DNA from: Sphingobacteriales bacterium
Lineage (GTDB): Bacteria > Bacteroidota > Bacteroidia > Chitinophagales > JADIYW01
NCBI GenBank assembly: GCA_016721245.1
Contig: JADKIQ010000021.1
Span: 1-35,558 of the forward strand
Direction: 5' to 3'
Length of the DNA stretch: 35,558 bases
This document shows positions 17,292 to 25,684 of the stretch, in pieces; positions within the stretch are counted from its first letter, which is position 1; every line of letters begins with the position of its first letter. The translations under genes and the position numbers were made by a program. The notes beneath the pieces were generated by a model that worked only from the letters and a program-made list of their open reading frames with translations, ran no database searches and had not been told where the DNA came from.

Positions 17292-18071
17292 ATGTCCGCA
17301 GTAATTCCATATTATCATCCCGTTTCAAAGGAAATGGAAGTCTTTGAACAATGCTACAAAAATAAAATTCCTGTTTTACTGAAAGGGCCGACCGGTTCAG
17401 GGAAATCAAGGTTCATAGAATTCATGACTTATCAGTTGGGTAAAAGACTGATTACCATCAGCTGTCATGAAGAGACTTCTTCTACCGATCTGATCGGACG
17501 CTTTATTATAAAAGGTGCGGAAACGGTCTGGTTAGACGGACCGCTTACGATGGCCGTCAAAGAAGGAGCCGTAATCTATCTGGATGAGGTGGCGGAAGCG
17601 CGGCCGGATGTCATTGTGGCAATCCATTCACTGACAGACCACCGAAGGGAATTATTTATAGATAAGTTAGGACAGACGGTCAAAGCACATGAAGACTTTA
17701 TGCTGGTGGCTTCGTTTAATCCTGGGTATCAGAGAGGCTTTAAGGAGCTGAAACCATCCACCCGTCAGCGGTTTGCGGCACTTTCCTTTAATTATCCCGT
17801 CGCAAAAATTGAAACGGAAATTCTGGTCAATGAAACGGCTGTAGAAGAATCCATAGCAAAGCAACTGGTCAGCATCGGCAATAAGATACGGAACCTGAAA
17901 GAACTAGGCTTGACAGAAACAGCATCCACGCGATTGTTGATTGATGCGGCAAAATTAATTCACAGCGGTTTGCCCAGACGGCTTGCTGTAAAAGTGGCCG
18001 TAATAGAACCCCTGACGGATGATCAGGAGATAATTGATGCCTTGACGGATCTGTGCAATCTGATGATTTAA
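17292..18071 (+). CDS. norQ: NorQ-type MoxR AAA+ ATPase
   Basis: The intact 259-residue AAA+ ATPase belongs to the CbbQ/NorQ/GvpN class. Walker A is GPTGSGKSRF (32-41), Walker B is VIYLDEVAEARPDV (95-108), and the sensor region is LVASFNPGYQRG with arginine-rich STRQRFA after it. NorQ works with the vWA protein NorD to insert the non-heme iron (FeB) into NorB and so activate NO reductase. It lies 84 bases after norB, across a terminator-like hairpin, and six bases before norD. The length and motif spacing fit the family. Confidence 0.93.
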   Translation: MSAVIPYYHPVSKEMEVFEQCYKNKIPVLLKGPTGSGKSRFIEFMTYQLGKRLITISCHEETSSTDLIGRFIIKGAETVWLDGPLTMAVKEGAVIYLDEVAEARPDVIVAIHSLTDHRRELFIDKLGQTVKAHEDFMLVASFNPGYQRGFKELKPSTRQRFAALSFNYPVAKIETEILVNETAVEESIAKQLVSIGNKIRNLKELGLTETASTRLLIDAAKLIHSGLPRRLAVKVAVIEPLTDDQEIIDALTDLCNLMI

Positions 18072-18077
18072 TCTCTT

Positions 18078-19856
18078 ATGGAGCTCGATGAATATCTATA
18101 TGGAAAATTTGTAAAGTATTTTCGAAACAAAAGGAAAATAGCTTCTGATATTCAGAACAGGACAGCCACACTGGAAAATTTAAGGTCCAGATTAACCATA
18201 CTGGCCAGTGCCGCAACAGGCAGATATATAGAAATCTATCCGGCAGAAAGAGAAGGCGGATATAAAAACAACAATTTCTTTTTACCGGTTTCCTTTTCCC
18301 TGTTTGAAACAAAAGAACAGAACATTTCTTTTTATTTTTTTCGTGTATTATACCTTGCCATTCAGCAGAAGCTGGGATTTAACTGGAATGCCGGCGATGC
18401 TTTTACACCTGAACTGTCTTTAAAAAAAGCGGAAGAGCATGCAGATAAAATCCTTTCGGTCCTGTTTCTGGAATATCCGGTTACAGAAACCATGCATAAG
18501 GAATTTAAAGAAAAACTGACGGATGAAACACCCGATAAAACATTACCCGATTATACCTGGCTGTATGGCAAGTGGATGAAAAATGATAAAGAAGCGGAAA
18601 ATGAAAATCAACTCAGGAATTTTACCGATAAAGTGAAAGCCATTGAAGAAAACAGGGCAAAAACCATTTTGAAGGCAAAGCCTGTAGAGGAAGTCGTAAG
18701 CGTGGAAATTGATAAGAAACAGCAGGAGGACTACGTCCTGACACACAATTTTGAAAAGGTGGAGACGGCGGAAGAATTCAGCGGCGTCTGGAGGGATTTT
18801 GACGGCGATGACGAACTTGAAAAACATCAGGATGCTCTGGATGAATTGAATATGAAATATACGGTCAGGACAGATGACACCTCACACAGTGTTTATCAAT
18901 CTGATTTTGTCGAGAATACTACGGTATCAGAAAGTGATGCTCTCAAATCAGAAGATTATTTCATTGCCTACGATGAGTGGGATTTCAGCAAGAGAATGTA
19001 CAAGAAAGATTTCTGCAAACTGTATCCTAAAATCCAGCAAGAGAAGAATACGGCTTTCTATGATGCCACTATCGCTGCCAACACTTCTGTATTGGCGGGT
19101 TTGCGAAAGATGCTGACCAGCATTAATAATAAAATGCAGCAGCAAAGAAGACAAACACAGGGAGATGAATTTGATATCGACAGTGTTACGGACTTGTTTG
19201 TCGATGTTCATACGGGACATACGCCTTCTGAAAACATTTATATTTCAAACAGAAAGAAAGAAAAAGATATTTCTATTTTATTGTTGCTGGACATCAGTTT
19301 ATCCAGTGATGGTTATGTGGACGGAAACAGGATTATTGATATAGAGAAACAGGTGGCCGTTTTGTTCGGGGAGATCATTCATGAGTTTAATATTGATTTT
19401 GCCATTCAGTGTTTTTATTCCAAAACGCGCAATTATTCTACCTATTTAACCGTAAAGGGATTTGAAGATGACTGGAATAAAGCAAAATACAGGATTGGTT
19501 CTGTGGTGCCCAGCGGCTTCACTCGAATAGGCACAGCGCTGAGGCATTCAGGGGCTTTGCTGGATGCCAGAACTTCAAAAAATAAATGGGTCATACTGAT
19601 TTCTGACGGAAAACCCAATGATTACGATAAGTACGAAGGAAAATACGGCATACGGGATGTCAGACAGGCATTGCACGAACTGAAACAAAATCAGGTCAAT
19701 TCGTATGCACTGGCAATTGAAGCAACGGCGAAGTATTATTTACCTCAGATGTTTGGTCAGAATCACTATCAGATTGTTTCTTCACCAGCTGATTTGGTAA
19801 CATCGTTGGTGAAGTTGTATGAAAAAATAAAATATCAGACGCCGCTCCGCTTCTGA
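18078..19856 (+). CDS. norD: NorD-type von Willebrand factor A protein
   Basis: This 592-residue cytosolic protein partners NorQ in activating NO reductase. The C-terminal vWA domain (about residues 398-580) carries the metal-binding MIDAS motif DISLS (405-409), the conserved threonine in SGFTRIGTALRHSG, and the third MIDAS aspartate in LISDGKPNDYD. The N-terminal 350 residues are helical and charged, with a long acidic middle (EFSGVWRDFDGDDELEKH). NorD proteins are usually of similar size. The start ATG at 18078 lies six bases after the norQ stop. The next gene is 135 bases away. Confidence 0.92.
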   Translation: MELDEYLYGKFVKYFRNKRKIASDIQNRTATLENLRSRLTILASAATGRYIEIYPAEREGGYKNNNFFLPVSFSLFETKEQNISFYFFRVLYLAIQQKLGFNWNAGDAFTPELSLKKAEEHADKILSVLFLEYPVTETMHKEFKEKLTDETPDKTLPDYTWLYGKWMKNDKEAENENQLRNFTDKVKAIEENRAKTILKAKPVEEVVSVEIDKKQQEDYVLTHNFEKVETAEEFSGVWRDFDGDDELEKHQDALDELNMKYTVRTDDTSHSVYQSDFVENTTVSESDALKSEDYFIAYDEWDFSKRMYKKDFCKLYPKIQQEKNTAFYDATIAANTSVLAGLRKMLTSINNKMQQQRRQTQGDEFDIDSVTDLFVDVHTGHTPSENIYISNRKKEKDISILLLLDISLSSDGYVDGNRIIDIEKQVAVLFGEIIHEFNIDFAIQCFYSKTRNYSTYLTVKGFEDDWNKAKYRIGSVVPSGFTRIGTALRHSGALLDARTSKNKWVILISDGKPNDYDKYEGKYGIRDVRQALHELKQNQVNSYALAIEATAKYYLPQMFGQNHYQIVSSPADLVTSLVKLYEKIKYQTPLRF

Positions 19857-19991
19857 CCGAAGTCCCACCTCTGATTGATAAATCTGTTTAGTTGATTCAG
19901 AATGAATGAGATCTGTTGAAGTTCTATTAGAAATTAAACAGGAATAAAAGAAACAAGTGCATGCGAGATATTCATATGAAATATTAAACAC

Positions 19992-20426
19992 ATGATAAAA
20001 ATAACCAAGATTGTGCATTTCGAGATGGCACATGCCATTTACGGATATAATGGACGTTGTAAAAATATTCATGGTCATTCCTATGAACTACATGTAACGG
20101 TAACTGGTCGGGATACTGCGGACACCTACATTCCCGCACCGGGTTTTGTGGTTGATTTTAAAGAATTAAAGAGGCTGGTTTACAACCATATTGCAGATAT
20201 TCTCGATCACCATCTTGTATTGTCTGAAGAGTATCTGAAAAGTAATCCAGAAGTATCTGCACTTGAGCATCTCTTGGTATGGAAGCATGAGCCTACGGCG
20301 GAAAACATATTATACTACATAAAGGATAAGCTTGGAGATGTTTTGCCGGATCATATCAGGCTGAGACAACTAAAGTTGTATGAGACAAATGATTCTTACG
20401 CAGAATGGATATCGGATAATGGTTAA
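19992..20426 (+). CDS. 6-pyruvoyl-tetrahydropterin synthase / QueD superfamily protein
   Basis: The intact 144-residue protein has the PTPS/QueD T-fold with the zinc ligands H14, H27 and H29 (CKNIHGHSYELHV). C23, four residues before the HGH, is the catalytic cysteine. A DHH pair follows in ILDHHLVLSEE, and the pterin-anchoring glutamate is in LYETNDSYAEWI. Family members make 6-carboxy-tetrahydropterin (queuosine pathway) or 6-pyruvoyl-tetrahydropterin. No other queuosine or folate gene is nearby. It is last in the nor operon, 135 bases after norD, and I infer a link to NO respiration from position only. The 135-base gap holds no gene. The start at 19992 gives the usual N-terminus. Confidence 0.88.
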   Translation: MIKITKIVHFEMAHAIYGYNGRCKNIHGHSYELHVTVTGRDTADTYIPAPGFVVDFKELKRLVYNHIADILDHHLVLSEEYLKSNPEVSALEHLLVWKHEPTAENILYYIKDKLGDVLPDHIRLRQLKLYETNDSYAEWISDNG

Positions 20427-20460
20427 AATGCCATTGTTTTCCTTTACAGGTTCTGTTGAT

Positions 20461-20694
20461 TTAATTCTTTAAAATATACAGCGACATTGTGACGAGTATT
20501 ATCAGTAAGGAAAGTGTTATTCTCCAGAAAAGATGTGCCTTTTTCAGCTCCATAAACTGAAAGGCAACGAGGAATAATTTTATATCTGCAATCAACAGGA
20601 TGACAATCAGGGCATACTGCTTTCCTGATACAAAAGCAGTGATTAGTGTAAATAGTAAAAGTAGTAGTAATACAATTCTGTTTTTCATTAGCAT
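20461..20694 (-). CDS. norF: Small membrane protein, cytochrome c oxidase subunit IV-like (NorF-like)
   Basis: This protein of about 75 residues has three membrane segments. The middle one contains IADIKLFLVAFQFMELKKAH, the hallmark of the prokaryotic COX4/NorF family (IA.iK..LV...FMEL..a). In denitrifiers the small subunit IV-like NorF sits beside NorE and assists NO reductase activity or assembly in the inner membrane. Here it follows norE by five bases and closes the minus-strand operon. Two ATGs compete (20694 and 20688), and the second gives the typical MKNR start. No ribosome site decides between them. Confidence 0.75.
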   Translation of the reverse strand: MLMKNRIVLLLLLLFTLITAFVSGKQYALIVILLIADIKLFLVAFQFMELKKAHLFWRITLSLLIILVTMSLYILKN

Positions 20695-20699
20695 AACGG

Positions 20700-21287
20700 T
20701 TAAAAAATAAGATAAATAACGGGAAACAGCAAAAGCCAGATCAGGTCGCACATGTGCCAGAATGCAGCACCGGCCATCATATCGGTAAGTTGCAATGTTT
20801 CCTTTCCCCGTTTCATAGCCACATAAAAATAGATAAGGATGGATAGCCCGATCAGGACATGTATCAGGTGAAAAGCGGTAAGCATCCAGAAAAATGCGTA
20901 GAATGTATTGGTTGTGAGAAATTCACCTGCCTGTATTTTCAGATAGTAATCAAACGTTTTCAGGCATACAAACAATAATCCGAAGATAATGGTGAGCCCT
21001 GTGTAATCAGCAGCTTTCTTAGTGTTTTCTTCTTTTGTAAATTGTACTGCAGTAGCCATAAAATACGAGCTGCTTAGTAAAACTACCGTATTGACGATGG
21101 CGATATTCAGATTTAAAGTCAGAGAAGAAGCATGAAACAAACTGGATTCCGCTTTTCCATAATACACCATTGCAAGGAGACCTAAGCTGAAGGTGATTAA
21201 TTCTAAAAAGATGATTATCCAGATAAGGATTCCGCCCGGCGGATAAAAGATGTTTCTGTAATCGGTTTTGGATTCAGTCATGCTCAT
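20700..21287 (-). CDS. norE: Cytochrome c oxidase subunit III-like protein NorE
   Basis: The intact 195-residue protein has five membrane segments, the NorE size, against about 260 residues and seven helices for true oxidase subunit III. Conserved subunit III features are WIIIFLELITFSLGL (first helix with the acidic residue), AFHLIHVLIGLSIL and AAFWHMCDLIWLLLFPVIY (the YWHFVD-like motif in the last helix). NorE/NorF affect NO reductase activity in denitrifiers. It starts seven bases after the sco gene and ends just before the NorF-like gene. No oxidase subunit I or II gene is nearby, which supports the NorE reading over a respiratory oxidase. Confidence 0.88.
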   Translation of the reverse strand: MSMTESKTDYRNIFYPPGGILIWIIIFLELITFSLGLLAMVYYGKAESSLFHASSLTLNLNIAIVNTVVLLSSSYFMATAVQFTKEENTKKAADYTGLTIIFGLLFVCLKTFDYYLKIQAGEFLTTNTFYAFFWMLTAFHLIHVLIGLSILIYFYVAMKRGKETLQLTDMMAGAAFWHMCDLIWLLLFPVIYLIF

Positions 21288-21294
21288 TCCGGGA

Positions 21295-21915
21295 TTATTT
21301 ATTGGTCAGTTCCATTATCTTTTCTATGCTTTCTGTCGGTTCCTGTGCCAGTCCGATTTGCTGATAAACTATATTCCCTTTGCTGTTAATGATATGAATG
21401 ATGTTGGAATGGTCGAAGTTGCCATCTTTCGTCTCGCTGATGCGTACATTCAGCACGTTCGCTATTTCCAGCACATCGGATTTCGATCCGGTGAGCAGCG
21501 TCCATCTTTTTGCATCCAGCTGATGTTCCGCAGCAAATTTTGTCAGCTGTTCAGGCGTATCTCTAGCCGGGTCCATGGTAATCAGGAGAAATGTAATATC
21601 CTTCAAGTTTTCTTCCGGAATTTCTGCTTCGATGCGTTGCAGGTCAGCGGTGATTCTCGGGCATGCAGACTGACAATTGGTGAATATCATGGCTGCAACG
21701 ACGGCCTTGTTCTTAAAGTCAGCCAGCTTTACTTTTCTGTTGTCCTGAGTGGTCCATTCGCTTGTGATGTCGTGCAGCGTGATATCGCTGTTGAATGCCT
21801 TAATGCTGTCTTCCGTTTTGGGTTTCTTACAGCATTCTCCTTTCTCTTCGGTTTTGTGTTTACAGGATGACAGTAACAGGATGACGGCACTTATCATGAA
21901 TACTATTTTTCTCAT
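21295..21915 (-). CDS. SCO1/SenC family copper chaperone lipoprotein
   Basis: This 206-residue thioredoxin-fold protein has a lipobox (ILLLSSC, C18), so it is anchored in the envelope. The copper-binding motif is TNCQSACPRI (C81 and C85, C-x3-C-P), with the distant histidine H169 in FDHSN. These are the three SCO copper ligands. An unusual Cys pair, ECC, follows the lipid anchor at residues 27-29. SCO proteins deliver copper to CuA of cytochrome oxidases. Placed between nirV and norE, and with no oxidase near, it probably serves NirK copper loading or redox upkeep; this is inferred. The gene starts 34 bases after nirV and ends seven bases before norE. Confidence 0.9.
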   Translation of the reverse strand: MRKIVFMISAVILLLSSCKHKTEEKGECCKKPKTEDSIKAFNSDITLHDITSEWTTQDNRKVKLADFKNKAVVAAMIFTNCQSACPRITADLQRIEAEIPEENLKDITFLLITMDPARDTPEQLTKFAAEHQLDAKRWTLLTGSKSDVLEIANVLNVRISETKDGNFDHSNIIHIINSKGNIVYQQIGLAQEPTESIEKIMELTNK

Positions 21916-21949
21916 TGTCTTGTTTATTTTTGTTTCATAAATTGCAGGG

Positions 21950-22714
21950 TTATTTTACGCATCTGAATCCGACATTCGGAATGTTGTAATTTGCCTTTAA
22001 ACTGGACCGCATGGCATATCGCATAAATGCGGCATAGTTTCCCGGATTTTTTGCACCTTTTCCTCCCGCACCGCAGAATTCATTTTTATCCAGGTTGTTT
22101 CCGTCGCGGGAATCACGTGTGGCCAGGGCAGAAATGAAATCCAGGTTCCATTCCCAAACCAATCCATGTATGTCGTACACACCGTATGCATTCTTAAATT
22201 TTTTTCCCACATTCGGTAATTTATCTGCGGAGGCATTCCCGTACCAGTCCAGTATTTTCTGGTAAAAAACCTTATCATCCGATGCGTTTTTTTTCGTTTC
22301 ACTGGCCAATGCCACATATTCCCATTCTGCTACGGTCGGCAATCGTTTACCCTGACATTCGCAATATTTTTTAGCAGCAAACCAGGATATATTTACTACA
22401 GGACTGTTCTTTAAAGTAATGGAATCCTTTCCTAATTTATTCGAATATTGCCAGTGTTGTAAATATTTTTTGTCCGCATAAATAGGTTTGACTTTACCTT
22501 TCTGCCATTCTGGATGCTGTGCCGCAAATTTTTCAAAATCAGCATTTGTAACGGGAAATTTATCCATGTAAAATGAAGCCACTTTTACTTTTCCTGTATC
22601 CAAAGAGTAGAGCGGCACATAAGTGCCGCCCTCAATATAAACCATACTCTTTGGGGTTTGTCCTACAGACAAATTGAAAAAATACATCATTATTATGAAC
22701 AATAGTTTTCTCAT
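21950..22714 (-). CDS. nirV: NirV-like protein (formylglycine-generating-enzyme fold, nirK-linked)
   Basis: This 254-residue protein has a signal peptide (LLFIIMMYFFNLSVGQ) and a full SUMF1/FGE-type fold: MVYIEGGTYVPLY, FYMDKFPVTNADFEKFA, SPVVNISWFAAKKYCECQGK, RLPTVAEWEYVAL, GLVWEWNLDFI and the closing NVGFRCVK. The copper-binding cysteine pair of true formylglycine-generating enzymes (C-x4-C before RxR) is absent; the region reads AAFMRYAMRSS. Sulfatase activation is therefore unlikely. Such genes next to nirK are called nirV in Rhodobacter. Their role is unsettled. Its ATG overlaps the nirK stop codon (TAATG arrangement), so translation is probably coupled and expression goes with nirK. Confidence 0.85.
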   Translation of the reverse strand: MRKLLFIIMMYFFNLSVGQTPKSMVYIEGGTYVPLYSLDTGKVKVASFYMDKFPVTNADFEKFAAQHPEWQKGKVKPIYADKKYLQHWQYSNKLGKDSITLKNSPVVNISWFAAKKYCECQGKRLPTVAEWEYVALASETKKNASDDKVFYQKILDWYGNASADKLPNVGKKFKNAYGVYDIHGLVWEWNLDFISALATRDSRDGNNLDKNEFCGAGGKGAKNPGNYAAFMRYAMRSSLKANYNIPNVGFRCVK

Positions 22715-24201
22715 TATTTAGTGGCTGTTGCCGGACCCGCTTTCCTTATTGCAGAAACCTGTGCCGGTGTGACTTCTCCGCCGCCGTTTCCAAAACTATT
22801 TAAGACATAAGTAACCACATTAGCCACTTCTTCATCACTTAATGTTTGCGTAGGCATGACACCGTTATAGGCTTTTCCTTTCACAGTAATTGCACCGGAT
22901 AAACCATGTGTTACCGTATAGATTATTTTAGATGGATTTCCTTTAAAATAATCAGAACCCGCTAACGGAGGGAATGCACCCGGGATTCCATTTCCATCCG
23001 CCTGATGGCATGCCTGACAAGTAGATGCAAATGTTGCTTTGCCTGCAGCAATCCTTTCATCTTTAGTTAACAGTTTTGCAGGTCCTTTTGCTTCTACAGG
23101 CATGTTTTGTACAGTACCGCCTTCTCCCTGATATATTCTGTCATCTAACTGACCTGAATAAATTGTTTTATTTGGTTCACCCTCTATTTTTAAGATTCCA
23201 AGTGTACCTTTATTAAATGTCCTGAAAATGGAGTGATCCACTAAAATGTAATTTCCCGGAATTTCACATCTGAATTCTACGATGGAAGAGCCACCGGAAG
23301 GAATCAAGGTAGTTTGTAGATTATGATTGATTAATTCACCACCTTCCACATAAACATTGTCAAAAATTTCTCCAATTACGTGGAAACTGGAAACCAGATT
23401 CGGACCACCATTCCTACGAATAAACGAACTTTTTCACCCGGTTTTTGCAGTTAACGCTTTATCGCCGGTTAAAGCACCAACTTTTCCATTGAATAAAACG
23501 TAATCCGGTGTTTCGGTTAATGCTTTGGACATTTCAAATGGTTGCAGTCCGGCTTCGCCATAAGCACCTTTTGTATAAAAGTCACCTTGACAGATATAAT
23601 ATTCTTTGTCCACCTTAGGCAATCCTTCTTTAGGTTCTACTAAAATCATTCCATACATGCCATTTGCAATATGCATACCTACCGGAGCAGTAGCACAATG
23701 GTAAATAAATAATCCTTTATTTAATGCGGTAAATGAAAATACGGTTTCATGCCCCGGAGCAGTAAATGTTGAGGATGCACCGCCACCCTGACCGGTTACC
23801 GCATGCAGGTCGATGTTGTGCGGCATTTTGGAACCTGGATTATTTTTAAGATGGAACTCCACCAAATCGCCTTCACGAACACGGATGAATTTTCCGGGAA
23901 CCGTTCCGCCAAAAGTCCAGAACATATATTTTACACCGTCCATGATTTCCATTTCTTTCTCTATTACTTCTAACTCTACGATTACCTTTGTCGCGTGGTC
24001 ACGCGTAATTGCGGGTGGTACCATTGGTGGGTCAGTCAGTATGGCTTTCTCTTCACCAACAATTTCCTCTGTCGGTTCGGTCGACCAGGAAGTGCTGCTT
24101 CCTCTTGAGGAGTCTTTACTTTCACATGCGGTAAAAAGTGCCGCGCAGCAACATGCAATGATTAAGAATTGCAGGTGGCTGATAATACTAGTTTTTTTCA
24201 T
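22714..24201 (-). CDS. nirK: Copper nitrite reductase fused to a C-terminal cytochrome c domain, lipoprotein; two frameshifts
   Basis: Corrected length is about 495 residues. Lipobox LFTAC (C26) anchors it in the envelope. Two cupredoxin domains (about 70-200 and 205-370) carry every copper ligand: type 1 H128, C169, H177, M182; type 2 H133, H168 and the His of DHSIFRTFNKG; catalytic Asp D131 (PHNIDLHA) and the His of SSFHVIGE. A cytochrome c domain (about 385-480) follows with TCQACHQADG. It reduces nitrite to NO. The frame breaks in an A-run near 23441-23447, giving a false TGA right after TAKTG, and again near 23408-23414. Both are undone by single bases, and the reading between them is normal nirK sequence (KPGEKVRLFVG). 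I think the gene works and the indels are consensus errors. It follows the porin by 31 bases. Confidence 0.92.
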
Positions 24202-24232
24202 TTTCAGTTTGTTTAATATGAATAATACCTGT

Positions 24233-25522
24233 TTATTGGTTTTCGCTATTTTTTTCGTATTTAAATAAGGATGGTTTAAGTGTAATCATGATAAAACTCC
24301 AGCCGTTATAGGCTTTTCTGCTTCCACCTTTTATCGCTTCCATTGAGGAAGTGGCTATCATAAAGGAATATCCTGCATTGATGGACATAAAATCTAATGG
24401 TTTGTAAGAACCGTAAACATCCATTTCGAATCCTAAAGGAAGTTTTAAATAATTTCCTGCATTTTTTAAATCTGATACTTTATTTCCCAGGAAGAAATAA
24501 TGAGCATCCAGGCCAAGCATTCCTTTAGGTTTTGGTCTGTATTGTCCTCTTACGTATAGATCCTGAAGTCCGCCATTTTTTGTGTCAGCAGGGATATCAA
24601 GGAAGAAATCCATGTGTCCGTAATATTTATGATTGGTAGGGTATAATGTATGAAAAGATTGGAATTTACCGTTGTTTTTTTCTGCATTATTTCCCGACAG
24701 GTAGTCATATCCTAAGCCGACATTTACTTTCGAAGAGGTATATTCACCATATGCGTTTACGAAATAGGATAATATTATTTTGTTGGCTGTTGTTTTCCCG
24801 GTTTGTATATATGCACCGATGTTTCCGTTAAAATGTTTGTATTTCATTGTTGCATTGGGACCGGCTGTAAACCTGAAATAGGTTATAGGAATACTGTCTT
24901 TATTTGGAATACCGTCTGTAATGGCATAAAGGGATAAGGATGTTCTGCCACTGTCAAGTTTTTGATTTAACCAGCCATAAGCTAAGGCCTTATAGTTGTT
25001 AAGTTTATAGATAGTTCCGATTAACTGCTCGCCGGACTGATTAAAGCATCCGCCAAGATGTAATGCGGTGTTCTTTTTCTGTATTTTCACAACAACGCCA
25101 TCATGGCTTCTTCCTTGCTGTGCCCAGTCCAGATTGCCCAATAACCTGTTGTCTTCATAAGAGATTTCCTGTCTTCCTAATTTTACAGAGGCGATATTTT
25201 TTATATTAAACTCTGCCCAACCCTCATGTAACCCGAAACTCCCATAATTCTTCACCTGCTCTTCATTTCCCCAAACTCTGTAATCTTGTAATGAGACATA
25301 GAGTTTTATAAATTTATAGGAATACATGGCATTCAGCCTTAAACGCTCGGAAATAAAAAATGCGCTTTTGCTGTTTAACGGAGCTAAATTCCTGTATCCG
25401 TGTCTTTGTTCCATCCGTGGTCTGAATTCACCGCTCAATTCAAATTTTTGTTGAGCAGATACGCTAACTGACATAACAGTTAAGAGTAGCATTAACCACT
25501 TTCTTTTAAAATAAATTTCCAT
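24233..25522 (-). CDS. Alginate-export-family outer-membrane porin
   Basis: The intact 429-residue protein has a signal peptide (WLMLLLTVMSVSVSAQ). A beta barrel follows, beginning with KFELSGEFRPRMEQRHGYRN, the typical opening of the alginate_exp family (PF13372-like). Conserved inner parts are SERLRLNAMYSYKFIKLYVS, VKLGRQEISYEDNRLLGNLD (the GRQ...yddqRliG motif) and RSHDGVVVKI. In Bacteroidota this family is often the outer-membrane protein next to nirK. It may let nitrite or another small anion through, but substrate is unproven. It is the first gene of the minus-strand nir operon, starting just downstream of the CRP/FNR-like dyad. Confidence 0.85.
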   Translation of the reverse strand: MEIYFKRKWLMLLLTVMSVSVSAQQKFELSGEFRPRMEQRHGYRNLAPLNSKSAFFISERLRLNAMYSYKFIKLYVSLQDYRVWGNEEQVKNYGSFGLHEGWAEFNIKNIASVKLGRQEISYEDNRLLGNLDWAQQGRSHDGVVVKIQKKNTALHLGGCFNQSGEQLIGTIYKLNNYKALAYGWLNQKLDSGRTSLSLYAITDGIPNKDSIPITYFRFTAGPNATMKYKHFNGNIGAYIQTGKTTANKIILSYFVNAYGEYTSSKVNVGLGYDYLSGNNAEKNNGKFQSFHTLYPTNHKYYGHMDFFLDIPADTKNGGLQDLYVRGQYRPKPKGMLGLDAHYFFLGNKVSDLKNAGNYLKLPLGFEMDVYGSYKPLDFMSINAGYSFMIATSSMEAIKGGSRKAYNGWSFIMITLKPSLFKYEKNSENQ

Positions 25523-25563
25523 AACGATTGGTTAAAAGGATAAAAAGGTATTAATATCATAAA

Positions 25564-25605
25564 TAAAGTTACGGTTACTCTTTTTGATTTTAATGACACA
25601 TGTCA
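25564..25605 (-). promoter_or_regulatory. nir operon promoter: CRP/FNR-like dyad plus -7 box
   Basis: The dyad TGAC-ACAT-GTCA lies at 25594-25605. On the minus strand a near-consensus -7 box TAACTTTA lies at 25571-25564, 22 bases further on. The transcript start would fall near 25559, placing the dyad centre about 41 bases upstream. The nor promoter has the same layout (24-base gap). The intergenic region also serves the divergent Rrf2 gene. Confidence 0.45.
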
Positions 25606-25684
25606 GTCAAACAGATGACTTTTCTCATGTTTTATCTACAGTAACTTATTTTTACTATTTTTATCAGATAATTCCAATACGGAT

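Noticed and set aside
19971..19980. Palindrome TTCATATGAA before the pterin synthase-like gene as an operator
   Set aside because: Only ten bases with no extension of symmetry, common by chance in AT-rich DNA, and no -7 box beside it.
20700..21287. Cytochrome c oxidase subunit III of an aerobic oxidase
   Set aside because: Only five membrane segments, the NorE size, and no oxidase subunit I or II nearby.
21268..21870. Plus-strand open frame of 200 codons opposite the sco gene
   Set aside because: Antisense shadow of a clear SCO protein; the translation is Cys/Phe-rich and not protein-like.
21950..22714. Sulfatase-activating formylglycine-generating enzyme
   Set aside because: The active-site cysteine pair is missing and no sulfatase gene is near; the gene overlaps nirK.
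23813..24268. Plus-strand open frame of about 150 codons opposite nirK
   Set aside because: It is the antisense shadow of the conserved nirK cupredoxin domain, with no family pattern or promoter.
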